Positions 17,250 to 24,887 are shown, numbered from the stretch's first letter. The stretch is 64,000 nt of DNA from Brevundimonas intermedia (GCF_027922165.1 NZ_BSFD01000004.1:22603-86602), one strand, 5' to 3'. Made by a program: numbers and translations. The notes: generated by a model not told the origin, from the letters alone.

Positions 17250-17945
17250 ATGATCGAACGCACCCACTTCAAGACCCAGGCCGCCGTCGCCGCAGCTGCG
17301 GACCTTGACCGGCGCCGGCTGCTGCTGGGCGCGGGCCTCTTGACCGGGATTGCGGCCCTCGGCCTGTTTGACGCGGCTGAGGCGCAATCCACCCTTTCGG
17401 CAGAAGATCGCGCTGTGGTGCAACAGGCCCAGGCCTATCTGCAGGCCCTGACGTCTGCCCAGGGCAATTTCATCGAGACAGGGCCGGGCGGCCAGCGTCG
17501 CGAAGGGCGATTCTATCTGCAGCGCCCCGGCAAGATGCGGTTCGAATACACCAATCCGGCCGGGCTGCTGGTCGTGTCGGACGGCTACAACGTCAAACGC
17601 TATGATCCGCGCCTCAACAATTTCCAGCAGGTCCCGCTGGGGCGGACGCCGCTGTCGACATTCCTGGCGCGCAATGTCCGTCTGGACCAGGGCGTGCGGA
17701 TCGATCGCGTCACCCGCATGAATGCGGGCGCCTTTACGATCACCGCGCGGGATTCGGGGCGGCCCAATGACGGGTCTGTGGTCCTGGCCTTCGCCGGCAG
17801 CCCGATCCGCCTGACCGAGTGGACCATCACCGACGCCCAGGGGGCCCGCACCCGGACGCAGCTGACCAACTTGAGGCCGGCGTCCGGCCTGGCGGCTAGC
17901 CTGTTCCAGCTGCGCGATCCGACGCGACGTCCCGGCCGCAACTGA
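17250..17945 (+). CDS. lolA: Outer-membrane lipoprotein carrier LolA
   Basis: A 231-residue periplasmic chaperone that shuttles lipoproteins from LolCDE to the outer membrane. The signal region carries DRRRLLLGAGLLTGIAALG with consecutive arginines, so Tat export is possible. The mature part shows the LolA pattern: VQQAQAYLQALTSAQGNFIE, GRFYLQRPGKMRFEY, VSDGYNVKRYDPRLNN, then a FTITARDSG beta region. A 216-bp gap precedes it and another 236 bp follow before xth. Confidence 0.9.
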   Translation: MIERTHFKTQAAVAAAADLDRRRLLLGAGLLTGIAALGLFDAAEAQSTLSAEDRAVVQQAQAYLQALTSAQGNFIETGPGGQRREGRFYLQRPGKMRFEYTNPAGLLVVSDGYNVKRYDPRLNNFQQVPLGRTPLSTFLARNVRLDQGVRIDRVTRMNAGAFTITARDSGRPNDGSVVLAFAGSPIRLTEWTITDAQGARTRTQLTNLRPASGLAASLFQLRDPTRRPGRN

Positions 17946-18001
17946 CGCGTTTTTTCGCCGATCAAGGGTATCTATCCGTTGCCGGATGATCACGGCCAAA
18001 C

Positions 18002-18021
18002 GTCAAATATGACAATTTGAC
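18002..18021. promoter_or_regulatory. 20-bp inverted repeat in the lolA-xth gap
   Basis: GTCAAATATGACAATTTGAC has 7-bp perfect arms separated by 6 bp. It is AT-rich against a GC-rich background and overlaps a possible -35 TTGACC at 18017-18022. It looks like a dimeric regulator site; no regulator family can be named. Confidence 0.45.
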
Positions 18022-18044
18022 CTTTTCTGTCGGGCGTGACATCA

Positions 18045-18152
18045 AGAGCACAGAGCGGCGGCGGCCGTTCTACCGCCTCGGATGCATCCCCCTCCCGGCG
18101 GCGAGAGAGACGATCACCTTCATGAGCCCGGCCCGTAGCGGCCGGGCCTTTT
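18045..18152 (+). ncRNA. Possible small RNA or untranslated leader ending in a terminator
   Basis: Non-coding DNA between the inverted repeat and the terminator at 18126-18152. It contains the 10-bp palindrome GGATGCATCC followed by a C-rich run (CCCCCTCCC) that would be single-stranded and complementary to Shine-Dalgarno sequences. The terminator lies 30 bp before the xth ATG, so this transcript would end before xth. No RNA family was recognised and no clear -10 was found; treat as a candidate only. Confidence 0.25.
18126..18152 (+). terminator. Rho-independent terminator upstream of xth
   Basis: GCCCGGCC stem, 6-nt loop, GGCCGGGC, then CTTTTTT. It terminates whatever is transcribed from the 18.0 kb region, or lolA read-through. 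Confidence 0.8.
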
Positions 18153-18181
18153 TTATCCAGCGAGGCCTGCTACAGCGGGGC

Positions 18182-18979
18182 ATGACTCTTCGCCTCGCCA
18201 CTTGGAACATCAACTCCGTCCGCCTGCGCATCGATCAGGTCGCCCGGTTCGTCGCTGAACGCGCGCCCGACGTCCTGGTGTTGCAGGAGATCAAATGCAC
18301 GACGGACCAGTTTCCGCGCGGCGCCTTCGAGGAGATGGGCCTGCCGCACCTGCGGGTGGCGGGCCAGAAGGGCTGGCACGGCGTGGCCATCGCCTCGCGC
18401 CTGCCGCTTGAGGACAGCGACACCTTCCAGGTCTGCAAACTAGGCCACGCCCGGTGCGTCTCCGCGCGTGTCGCAGGGATCGACGTCCAGAACTTCTACA
18501 TCCCCGCCGGCGGCGACGTGCCGGATCGGGCACTGAACCCGAAGTTCGATCACAAGATGGACTTCTACGAGCAGCTGACCGCCATCGTCGCCAAGCAGGA
18601 CAAGGCGCGCCCCCTGGTCATGGCCGGCGATTTCAACATCGCCCCGGGCGAGGGCGACGTCTTCAACCATCGCTACATGTCCAAGATCGTCAGCCACACG
18701 CCGATCGAGGTCGAGACCCTGAACCGGCTCCAGGCTACGGGCGGTTTCGCCGACGTGCTGCGCGACCGCTTCCCCGAACCGCAGAAGCTGGCCAGTTGGT
18801 GGAGCTATCGCGCGGCGGACTTCCGCAAGTCCAACCGAGGCCTGCGCCTGGACCATATCTGGACGTCGCCGGGTCTGACGTCGGCCGTGGTCAAGGACAC
18901 AGCCCGGATTCACGACGACGTCCGCGAATGGGACCGCCCTTCTGACCATGCGCCCGTGACGGTCGATCTGGACGTCTGA
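18182..18979 (+). CDS. xth: Exodeoxyribonuclease III
   Basis: A 265-residue AP endonuclease/3'-5' exonuclease for base excision repair. The ATG at 18182 is chosen because the protein then begins directly with MTLRLATWNINSVRLR; the longer open frame upstream crosses a terminator. Catalytic elements are N10, E36 in LQEIK, YIPAGGDV, GDFNIAPGE, WWSYRAADFRKSNRGLRLDH and SDHAPVTVDL. It is convergent with the MocR gene, which ends 1 bp away. Confidence 0.95.
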   Translation: MTLRLATWNINSVRLRIDQVARFVAERAPDVLVLQEIKCTTDQFPRGAFEEMGLPHLRVAGQKGWHGVAIASRLPLEDSDTFQVCKLGHARCVSARVAGIDVQNFYIPAGGDVPDRALNPKFDHKMDFYEQLTAIVAKQDKARPLVMAGDFNIAPGEGDVFNHRYMSKIVSHTPIEVETLNRLQATGGFADVLRDRFPEPQKLASWWSYRAADFRKSNRGLRLDHIWTSPGLTSAVVKDTARIHDDVREWDRPSDHAPVTVDLDV

Positions 18980-18980
18980 T

Positions 18981-20435
18981 TTAATAGACGGCGACCGACT
19001 TGCTCGCGCCGAGCGCTTTCGATTTGCGGCTGCCGAGCGTCTTCACCGCTTTCGCCAACCGGTCTAAAGCCTCGTCCAGTTCGCTCTCGGGAAGAGTGTA
19101 GGGCAGGCGCAGCCGGCGTTCGAAGGCGCCGTCCACGCCGAAGCGCGGGCCGGCCGCTAGGATCAGGCCCTGCGCCGCCGCCTGGACCGTCAGGCTCGAA
19201 CTGATCGCCCCCGGCAGCTTCACCCAAAGCGATAGGCCCCCGGCCGGCCGGGGGCAGGACCAGTCGGGCAGTCGGTCGCCCAGGCGGGCGCGAAGATGAT
19301 CACGTCGCGCCCGCAGTAGGGGCCGGCGCGCCGCGAGGGCCGCGCCGCCGTCATTCAACAGTTCCACGGCCGCCAGTTGCTCCAGAATCGGCACGCCCAG
19401 ATCGAAGCTGGCGCGGCTCTGGGCCAGACGCTGGATCACCGCACGATCGGCGCGAATCCAGCCGATGCGGAGACCGCCCCAGACGCTCTTGGACATGGAG
19501 CCCAGCCGCACCACACGCGGGGCGTCCACAGCCGAGGCGGTGAGCGCCGGCGGGCCGCTGAGCGTCAGCTCGACCAGGGTCTCGTCCAGCACCAGCAGGG
19601 TCTCCGAGCCCTTCAACCCGGCCAGAAGTCGGGCGCGATCCGGGGCGCGCATCATCCGTCCCGTCGGATTGTTGTGGTCCAGCACCAGATAGGCCATGGG
19701 CGCGCTGCTGCTGCGACACGTCGATATCAGGCCGTCCACGTCCCAGCCATCCTCGCCTGCGTCGTCAGGCAAGGGGACCGGCGTCGGCCGGCCGCCTGCC
19801 GCGAGGATGGCGTCGATCGCCTGGGGGTAGGTGGGGTGATCGAACACCACCGGGACGCCGGGCCGAACGGTCAGACGCAACAGGTGGACCAGACCATTGT
19901 GGGCGCCGTGGGTGATCAGAATCTGGCCGGGCGAGGTCGGTAGGCCGCGTCGTCGATAGCCCTGAGCCACGGCTTCACGCAGTTCCTCCAGGCCCGCCGG
20001 CTCATAGCCGTGGCCGGGCAGGTTCGCCGGGAGTCGCTCCAGCGCCCGCACATAGGCGGCGTGGACATTGGGGTCGGCCGGGAGAACGGCGGCTGTCAGA
20101 TCGATCAGTCCATCCGCCGCAGATGGCGTCGCCGCCGCCTCACGGGGAGTAGGACCGGCAGGCAGACGGGTCCGCGCGCCTTCTCCCTGACCGCCGACCA
20201 AGAACCCGTCATCCCTCAGTCGTCCATAGGCTGCCGAGACGGTCGTACGGCTCAAACCCAAGGCCTGCGCCACTTCGCGCTCGCCCGGCAGTCGAACCGC
20301 CAGCGGCAGGCGTCCGTCGAGGATCAGAAGTCGTACCGCCGCAGCTAGCTGGCGATAGGTCGCGCCGGCGCCGGGAGTGCGCCAGGAGCCCAGGTGGCGG
20401 ACAAGCGAGGAGAGACCTATTGAGCGGGGCGGCAT
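18981..20435 (-). CDS. MocR-type regulator (GntR HTH + aminotransferase fold)
   Basis: A 484-residue protein. The ATG at 20435 gives MPPRSIGLSSLVRHLG; the upstream extension overlaps promoter DNA. Residues about 20-85 form a GntR winged helix (TYRQLAAAVRLLILDG, GEREVAQALGLSRTTVSAAYGRL). The rest is a fold-type I PLP domain (HGAHNGLVHLLRL, VLDHNNPTGRMM, and the PLP lysine in RLGSMSKSVWGGLRIGW). It probably senses PLP or an amino compound and regulates the divergent YczE-like gene. The MocR/YczE gene pairing is a recognised association in many bacteria. Confidence 0.92.
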   Translation of the reverse strand: MPPRSIGLSSLVRHLGSWRTPGAGATYRQLAAAVRLLILDGRLPLAVRLPGEREVAQALGLSRTTVSAAYGRLRDDGFLVGGQGEGARTRLPAGPTPREAAATPSAADGLIDLTAAVLPADPNVHAAYVRALERLPANLPGHGYEPAGLEELREAVAQGYRRRGLPTSPGQILITHGAHNGLVHLLRLTVRPGVPVVFDHPTYPQAIDAILAAGGRPTPVPLPDDAGEDGWDVDGLISTCRSSSAPMAYLVLDHNNPTGRMMRAPDRARLLAGLKGSETLLVLDETLVELTLSGPPALTASAVDAPRVVRLGSMSKSVWGGLRIGWIRADRAVIQRLAQSRASFDLGVPILEQLAAVELLNDGGAALAARRPLLRARRDHLRARLGDRLPDWSCPRPAGGLSLWVKLPGAISSSLTVQAAAQGLILAAGPRFGVDGAFERRLRLPYTLPESELDEALDRLAKAVKTLGSRKSKALGASKSVAVY

Positions 20436-20452
20436 GGGGCCAGAATGGCAGA

Positions 20453-20477
20453 ACTGGCTATTTTTTATAAGTCCAGT
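20453..20477. promoter_or_regulatory. Candidate MocR operator in the divergent promoter region
   Basis: ACTGG and CCAGT arms separated by 15 bp of AT-rich DNA containing TATTTTTTATAA. A further TGGC-AGAAC-TGGC direct repeat overlaps the left side. It lies between the divergent starts at 20435 and 20497. Confidence 0.45.
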
Positions 20478-20496
20478 ATTGCGCAAATCATTCGAA

Positions 20497-21096
20497 ATGA
20501 CCCGTCGCCTTTCCCAGCTTTTTGCTGGCCTTGTCCTTTATGGCCTGTCCATTGCCCTGATCGTCCGCGCCGATTTGGGGCTGGATCCGTGGGACGTACT
20601 GAACCAAGGGCTGTTCGAGCGTTTCGGGGGGCCGGCCGGGATCAGCTTCGGCTTGGTGGTCAATCTGATCGGTATGGCCGTCCTGCTGCTGTGGATTCCC
20701 CTGCGCCAGCGGCCAGGGATCGGTACTGTCGCCAATGTTCTGGTGATCGGCACGGTGGCGAATTTCGGTCTAGACTGGATCCCGTCCGACCTGGACCTAC
20801 CGGTGCGGGCCGGCCTGTTGGGCGCGGGCGTGGTGCTGAACGGCGTGGCCAGCGGGGCTTATATCGGCGCAGGCCTCGGCCCCGGTCCTCGCGACGGTCT
20901 GATGACCGGCATCGTCGCCCGCACGGGCTGGCCGGTGAAATGGGTTCGCACCGCCATCGAGCTGAGCGTCATCGCTCTGGGCTGGCTGTTGGGCGGCTCC
21001 GTCGGCGTGGGCACGGTGATCTACGCCTTGGTCATCGGCCCGCTGGTCCATCTGTTCCTACCGATGTTCACGATCCGCCGGATCTCGACGGCCTGA
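20497..21096 (+). CDS. YczE/YitT-like integral membrane protein
   Basis: A 199-residue protein with about five hydrophobic helices. The start at 20497 gives MTRRLSQLFAGLVLYGLSIA; the upstream frame is inside the MocR promoter and gene. The DLGLDPWDVLNQGLFERFG and AGLGPGPRDGLMTGI segments are typical of the YczE (COG2364) family. Its transport substrate is unknown. Divergence from a MocR regulator suggests that MocR controls it. Confidence 0.88.
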   Translation: MTRRLSQLFAGLVLYGLSIALIVRADLGLDPWDVLNQGLFERFGGPAGISFGLVVNLIGMAVLLLWIPLRQRPGIGTVANVLVIGTVANFGLDWIPSDLDLPVRAGLLGAGVVLNGVASGAYIGAGLGPGPRDGLMTGIVARTGWPVKWVRTAIELSVIALGWLLGGSVGVGTVIYALVIGPLVHLFLPMFTIRRISTA

Positions 21097-21099
21097 CTG

Positions 21100-21465
21100 T
21101 CAGGACGTCCGCTCGCAGGCCGGGGCATCGAAGATAAACATCTGTCCCGGCTTGGTGAAAACTGGCGTGTGGCTTCGCCACCAGTCTGCGGCTTCGGGTC
21201 TTGTCTCGCCCAGAATCCGGATCGCCTCACTCGACTCGACCAAATAGCCGGTGACGACCTCGTACTGGCGAGTGACGCAACGCCACCAAGTCATAACCCG
21301 CCCCTTCGGTAGGGTCCGGACGCCAAATCCGGCCGTCGTGACCGCGTCATCTCGCGCCAGGGGAAGGACCAGACCGATCCAGGCGTCTCGCACCCATTCC
21401 GGCGCCTCCCCATCAGGGCGACGCACGATCCTAACAGTCTGCCGACGCGCGTCCCAGGGCCCCAA
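21100..21465 (-). CDS. Conserved hypothetical protein (TTG start)
   Basis: A 121-residue soluble protein beginning at a TTG at 21465, supported by GAGGA 7 bp upstream and by position 15 bp after the response-regulator stop. VRIVRRPDGEAPEWVRDAWIGLVLPLA looks like a conserved N-terminal module, followed by WWRCVTRQYEVVTGYLVESSEAIRIL and a C-terminal FTKPGQMFIFDAPAC. I recognise no function. Alternative start: GTG at about residue 14, which would remove the conserved VRIV strand. Confidence 0.65.
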   Translation of the reverse strand: MGPWDARRQTVRIVRRPDGEAPEWVRDAWIGLVLPLARDDAVTTAGFGVRTLPKGRVMTWWRCVTRQYEVVTGYLVESSEAIRILGETRPEAADWWRSHTPVFTKPGQMFIFDAPACERTS

Positions 21466-21480
21466 GACGATCCTCGCTGT

Positions 21481-22167
21481 TCAGGGCTGCAGTCGATACC
21501 CGCCGGCGTCGGTCAGCAGCAGGCGGGCTTGGCCGGGTTCGGGCTCGATCTTCTGGCGCAGGCGATAGATGTGGGTTTCCAGCGTGTGGGTGGTGACGCC
21601 GGCGTTGTAGCCCCAGACCTCGGTCAGCAGTTCCTCGCGCGACACAGGCTTGGCCCCGGCGCGGTAGAGGTATTTCAGGATATTGGTTTCCTTCTCGGTC
21701 AGCCGCACCTTCTTGCCCTTGGCGTCCATCAGGACCTTGGCGGCTGGACGGAACTCATAGGGACCGATGGAGAAGACGGCGTCTTCCGACTGTTCGTGGC
21801 TGCGCAGATGGGCGCGGATGCGGGCCAGCAGGACGGCGAAGCGGAAGGGCTTGGTGACATAGTCGTTGGCGCCTGCGTCCAGGCCCAGGATGGCGTCGGC
21901 GTCGGCGGACTGGGCCGTCAGCATGATGACCGGGGTAGAGACTCCGTCCTTGCGCAACAGGCGACAGGCCTCGCGACCGTCCATATCGGGGAGATCGACG
22001 TCCAGCAGGATCAGGTCCGCGCGGATTTCGCGCCCCATGCGGACGCCATCCGTGGCGGTGGACGCCTGTTGCGTCTTGAACTCCTCGTGGAGATTCAACT
22101 GCTCGGCCAAGGCCTCGCGCAGGTCGTCGTCGTCGTCGATGATCAGAATGGTCTTGGGCGTGGGCAT
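21481..22167 (-). CDS. cenR: OmpR-family response regulator, CenR/OtpR-like
   Basis: A 228-residue two-component regulator. The receiver has the phospho-acceptor D56 in LILLDVDLPDMDG and the KPF switch loop. The C-terminal winged helix carries GKKVRLTEKETNILKYLYRAG and WGYNAGVTTHTLETHIYRLRQKIE. These strings, together with HEQSEDAVFSIGPYEFRP, match the alphaproteobacterial CenR/OtpR group, whose Caulobacter member is essential and controls cell envelope integrity. No cognate kinase lies adjacent. The symbol is assigned by resemblance from memory. Confidence 0.85.
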   Translation of the reverse strand: MPTPKTILIIDDDDDLREALAEQLNLHEEFKTQQASTATDGVRMGREIRADLILLDVDLPDMDGREACRLLRKDGVSTPVIMLTAQSADADAILGLDAGANDYVTKPFRFAVLLARIRAHLRSHEQSEDAVFSIGPYEFRPAAKVLMDAKGKKVRLTEKETNILKYLYRAGAKPVSREELLTEVWGYNAGVTTHTLETHIYRLRQKIEPEPGQARLLLTDAGGYRLQP

Positions 22168-22247
22168 GTGCAGACAATGGCGAGGCTTGGGCCCCGCGCC
22201 AAGGCTTGGGGGTGCGAATTCACGTCAGGTTACGGCCTAGAGGCGGT

Positions 22248-22946
22248 TTAAAGACGATTTCGTTCCCCGAACAACGCCGTTCCCACCCGAACATGGGTGG
22301 CGCCGCAGCGGATGGCGGTCTCGTAGTCGCCGCTCATGCCCATCGAGAGCACCGAAAGTTCATTTCTGTCAGCAATCTGTTTCAACAGGACGAAATGGGG
22401 CGTCGCGTCCTCGTCCGCCGGCGGGATACACATCAGGCCATCGACCTTCAGGCCGTATGTGTCGCGCGCGACCTGGATCAAGGCGTCGGCTTCGTCGGCC
22501 AGGACGCCCGCCTTCTGGGGCTCCGCGCCGGTGTTGACCTGGATCAGGACGCGGGGCGTGCGGTCGAGCTTCTGTCCCGCCTCGGCCAGGGCTCGCGCCA
22601 GCTTTTCGCGGTCCAGGGTCTCGATCACGTCGAACAAGGCCACCGCGTCCTCGGCCTTATTGGTCTGCAAGGGGCCGATCAAGCGCAGCTCCAGGTCGCT
22701 CAAGCCAGGGAGCCGCTTGGTCCAGCGGCCCTGGGCCTCCTGCACCCGGTTTTCGCCGAACACCCGCTGGCCCGCAGCCAGTATGGCGTCGATGGCCTCG
22801 GGCAGTTGGGTCTTGGACACGGCGGTCAGGGTGACGGCGACCGGATTTCGTCCGGCGGCGCGGCTGGCGGCGTCGATTCGCGCCCGAACCTCGACCAGGT
22901 TTTCGGCGATGGACGCGGGCGAGGAAGCAGGGGAAGTAGGGGTCAT
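22248..22946 (-). CDS. yggS: YggS-family PLP homeostasis protein
   Basis: A 232-residue single-domain PLP-binding protein (PLPBP) that buffers pyridoxal phosphate. The PLP lysine is K45 in TLTAVSKTQ. FGENRVQEAQGRW, LELRLIGPLQTNKAEDAV, VLIQVNTGAEPQKAG, LMCIPPADED, LSMGMSGDYETAI and HVRVGTALFG are all characteristic. The start codon overlaps the start codon of the divergent thiamine-phosphate-synthase-like gene; a GACAGGA sequence inside that gene can serve as its ribosome-binding site. Confidence 0.93.
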   Translation of the reverse strand: MTPTSPASSPASIAENLVEVRARIDAASRAAGRNPVAVTLTAVSKTQLPEAIDAILAAGQRVFGENRVQEAQGRWTKRLPGLSDLELRLIGPLQTNKAEDAVALFDVIETLDREKLARALAEAGQKLDRTPRVLIQVNTGAEPQKAGVLADEADALIQVARDTYGLKVDGLMCIPPADEDATPHFVLLKQIADRNELSVLSMGMSGDYETAIRCGATHVRVGTALFGERNRL

Positions 22947-23589
22947 GATCCTGTCGGCCGATTACAGCGATGAGGCGCGCGCGCTCTGGGATGCGGCGAC
23001 CGCTCTAAACCGCGCCGCGGCGGCTGTCAGCCCGAAGGCCGCCGGTTTGCCGCCGCTGTTGTTCTTCACCGACCCGGAACGCACGCTTCGCCCTTGGGAG
23101 ACGGCGGCCCGGCTGCCGGCAGGATCGGCGGTGGTCTATCGCGCCTTCGGGGCGAGCGATGCGCTTGAGACGGGTTGGAGACTGCGCCGGGCCACGCGGG
23201 ATGCGGGTGTGAAACTGCTGGTGGGGCTGGACCAGGACTTGGCCGAGGCTGTCGAGGCCGACGGTGTGCACCTGCCGGAACGCGAGGCTGGGCGCGGGGA
23301 AGCGATTCGCCGGGCCTATCCCGGCTGGTTGCTGACGGCTGCCTGGCACGGCGGAGACCCTCGCAGCGTCGGCCTGGACGCCCTGGTGCTGTCGCCGATC
23401 TTTCCCGCAGGCGGAGCTTCGGCGGTCAAGACGCCACTAGGCGTAGACGGGTTTCGCCGATGCGCGAACGCAGCGGGCCTGCCTGTCTATGCGCTGGGGG
23501 GCGTCCATGCGGGGACGACTTCAGACCTGATCGGCTCAGGGGCGTGCGGCCTGGCGGGCGTCGGCGCGATCCAGTCCGCGTTTCGATAA
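22945..23589 (+). CDS. Thiamine phosphate synthase-like protein
   Basis: A 214-residue TIM-barrel protein. Start ATG at 22945 has GGGGAAGTAGGGG upstream, inside yggS. Family features are LLFFTDPERT, LLVGLDQDLAEAVEADGVHLPE, WLLTAAWHGG, LDALVLSPIFPAGGASAVKTPLGVDGF and LPVYALGGVHAGT. It resembles ThiE, which joins HMP-PP and thiazole phosphate. The N-terminus is longer than usual and some pyrophosphate-binding residues are not obvious, so a divergent paralogue such as TenI is possible. Confidence 0.82.
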   Translation: MILSADYSDEARALWDAATALNRAAAAVSPKAAGLPPLLFFTDPERTLRPWETAARLPAGSAVVYRAFGASDALETGWRLRRATRDAGVKLLVGLDQDLAEAVEADGVHLPEREAGRGEAIRRAYPGWLLTAAWHGGDPRSVGLDALVLSPIFPAGGASAVKTPLGVDGFRRCANAAGLPVYALGGVHAGTTSDLIGSGACGLAGVGAIQSAFR

Positions 23590-23624
23590 GGCATCTTGCT
23601 TGGATCTGATCCGAGCGAGCGAGG

Positions 23625-24017
23625 TCAGAACTTGAAAATGGTCTCGAGCCGGACGCGAGGCTGGGTGCGGCCGGTCGTCTGGGGCGCGCGGGCCGGGTCG
23701 GCCTCGGGGGAGGCCACAGCGGCGGCGGCGCCGACGCGCAGGCGGTCGTTAAGGCGATAGTAGGCGCCCGCCTCGACGTCGCCCCAGTCGGTTTCACGAC
23801 CCACCGGCTGGTTCAGATTGAAGTCGAGGCCCCAGCGGCCGTTGTCGTTCAGACGCAGACCGCGGCGTTGTTGAGCCGGGGCGTTGCGCTGTGCGGCCTG
23901 AGCTTCGGCCAGAGAAACCGTGGACGCGCGCGAAGGCGCGGTCTGGGCAAGCGCGGGGGCGCCGACGGCGAACGCCATCGCTGCAACCACCACCACGGAA
24001 AAATCGCCGAGACGCAT
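23625..24017 (-). CDS. NtrZ-like periplasmic protein
   Basis: A 130-residue exported protein with signal peptide MRLGDFSVVVVAAMAFAVGA and cleavage near PALAQ. The mature part has GRWGLDFNLNQPVGRETDWGD, VEAGAYYRLNDRLRVGAAAAV and the C-terminal PRVRLETIFKF. This pattern matches what I recall of the NtrZ family, whose Caulobacter member modulates the sensor kinase NtrY from the periplasm. No ntrYX genes are nearby. A small beta-rich outer-membrane-like protein is the alternative reading. Confidence 0.7.
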   Translation of the reverse strand: MRLGDFSVVVVAAMAFAVGAPALAQTAPSRASTVSLAEAQAAQRNAPAQQRRGLRLNDNGRWGLDFNLNQPVGRETDWGDVEAGAYYRLNDRLRVGAAAAVASPEADPARAPQTTGRTQPRVRLETIFKF

Positions 24018-24041
24018 CCTGAACCCTTTAGACGCCGTCGA

Positions 24042-24057
24042 TTGAAGACGTCTTAAC
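24042..24057. promoter_or_regulatory. CtrA-like box upstream of ntrZ-like gene
   Basis: TTGA-N7-TTAAC, one mismatch from the Caulobacter CtrA consensus TTAA-N7-TTAAC; the spacer forms AAGACGTCTT, a 10-bp palindrome. It lies 25-40 bp upstream of the start at 24017. Only a candidate. Confidence 0.35.
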
Positions 24058-24267
24058 CTTGGACCGACCTTATGTGGTCGTGAACGGCGCGATTAGACAC
24101 CGGGGGTCCTTCCGGTCAACGCAACGTGGTCCAGATCGCCCGGTTCCTCGCATTGTTGCGGTGCGATGTGGCTCAAGCGTCACGGGAATTGGCAAAAAAC
24201 GACCCTCGCTGTCAGCAGTCTGTCACAGAACGCGGAAAGCCGTATCGCCTTCGTCAGCCGGTTCGCC

Positions 24268-24298
24268 TTGTCATCGCCCCTTTTGCCCGTGTTATAGA
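24268..24298 (+). promoter_or_regulatory. Candidate promoter for DUF3576 gene
   Basis: TTGTCA, 18-19 bp spacer, TTATAGA, the most promoter-like sequence in the gap; it lies 90 bp upstream of the ATG at 24388. Confidence 0.35.
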
Positions 24299-24387
24299 GC
24301 CACGCAGCGTCGCCCCCCGAAGGCGAAATGTCGTTCGCGCGTGTGGGCGAGGGCCCCCACGTCCCTGAGTTTACGGAGACTTCCTTG

Positions 24388-24840
24388 ATGAGCCTCAACA
24401 AGGCCCTGGTTCGCGGCGTCGCTGTCGCCCTGGTCTCGGGCGTGGCCCTGAGCGCCTGCTCGAGCATTCCCTTCGTCGGCGGCGGCGACAAAACGCCCAA
24501 GACCGACGTGCAGCAGGGCATCGGCGTCAACGGCTATCTGTGGCGCGCCTCGCTGGACACCCTCAGCTTCATGCCCCTGCTGACCGCCGACCCGTGGGGC
24601 GGGGTCATCAACTATGACTGGTACACCAACCCGCAAACGCCGAACGAGCGCTTCAAGGCGACCGTCTTCATCCTGGACACCCGTCTGCGCGCCGACGCGC
24701 TGAACGTCACGGTGACCAAGGAAGTGAAGGGCGCCGATGGTCAGTGGACCGCCGCCCCGGTCGCCGCCCAGACTGAGGCCGATCTGGAAAACGCCATCCT
24801 GACCAAGGCGCGCCAGCTGAACCTGTCTAATGCGGGCTGA
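24388..24840 (+). CDS. DUF3576 family lipoprotein
   Basis: A 150-residue protein. The ATG at 24388 starts a lipoprotein signal (MSLNKALVRGVAVALVSGVA) with lipobox LSAC. VNGYLWRASLDTLSFMPLLTADPWGGVINYDWY is the diagnostic DUF3576 core, found across alphaproteobacteria, usually just before leuS. The stop codon TGA sits in the loop of the following terminator hairpin. Function unknown, probably outer-membrane or periplasmic. Confidence 0.92.
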   Translation: MSLNKALVRGVAVALVSGVALSACSSIPFVGGGDKTPKTDVQQGIGVNGYLWRASLDTLSFMPLLTADPWGGVINYDWYTNPQTPNERFKATVFILDTRLRADALNVTVTKEVKGADGQWTAAPVAAQTEADLENAILTKARQLNLSNAG

Positions 24841-24862
24841 AGGCCCGCATTAGTTCCTTTTT
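24828..24862 (+). terminator. Terminator overlapping the DUF3576 stop codon
   Basis: Perfect 10-bp stem TAATGCGGGC / GCCCGCATTA with loop TGAAG, followed by GTTCCTTTTT. The TGA stop is in the loop, so a terminating ribosome would cover the hairpin. Confidence 0.85.
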
Positions 24863-24887
24863 AGGCGCTACCGCCCTTCGGGCTGCT

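Larger units (their letters stand above)
24018..24387. other. 370-bp non-coding region between the divergent ntrZ-like and DUF3576 genes
   Basis: No convincing gene. It holds a CtrA-like box with an internal AAGACGTCTT palindrome (24042-24057) near the NtrZ-like gene and a probable housekeeping promoter (24268-24298) for the DUF3576 gene. The 80 bp just before the DUF3576 start would be its 5' untranslated leader. Short open frames here lack codon bias and ribosome-binding sites. Confidence 0.6.

Noticed and set aside
18017..18181. N-terminal extension of xth from an upstream start
   Set aside because: It would pass through a strong terminator and the inverted repeat; ExoIII proteins begin at MTLRLATWNIN.
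24059..24388. Short frames in the gap before the DUF3576 gene
   Set aside because: They overlap the probable promoter and have no start context or homology.
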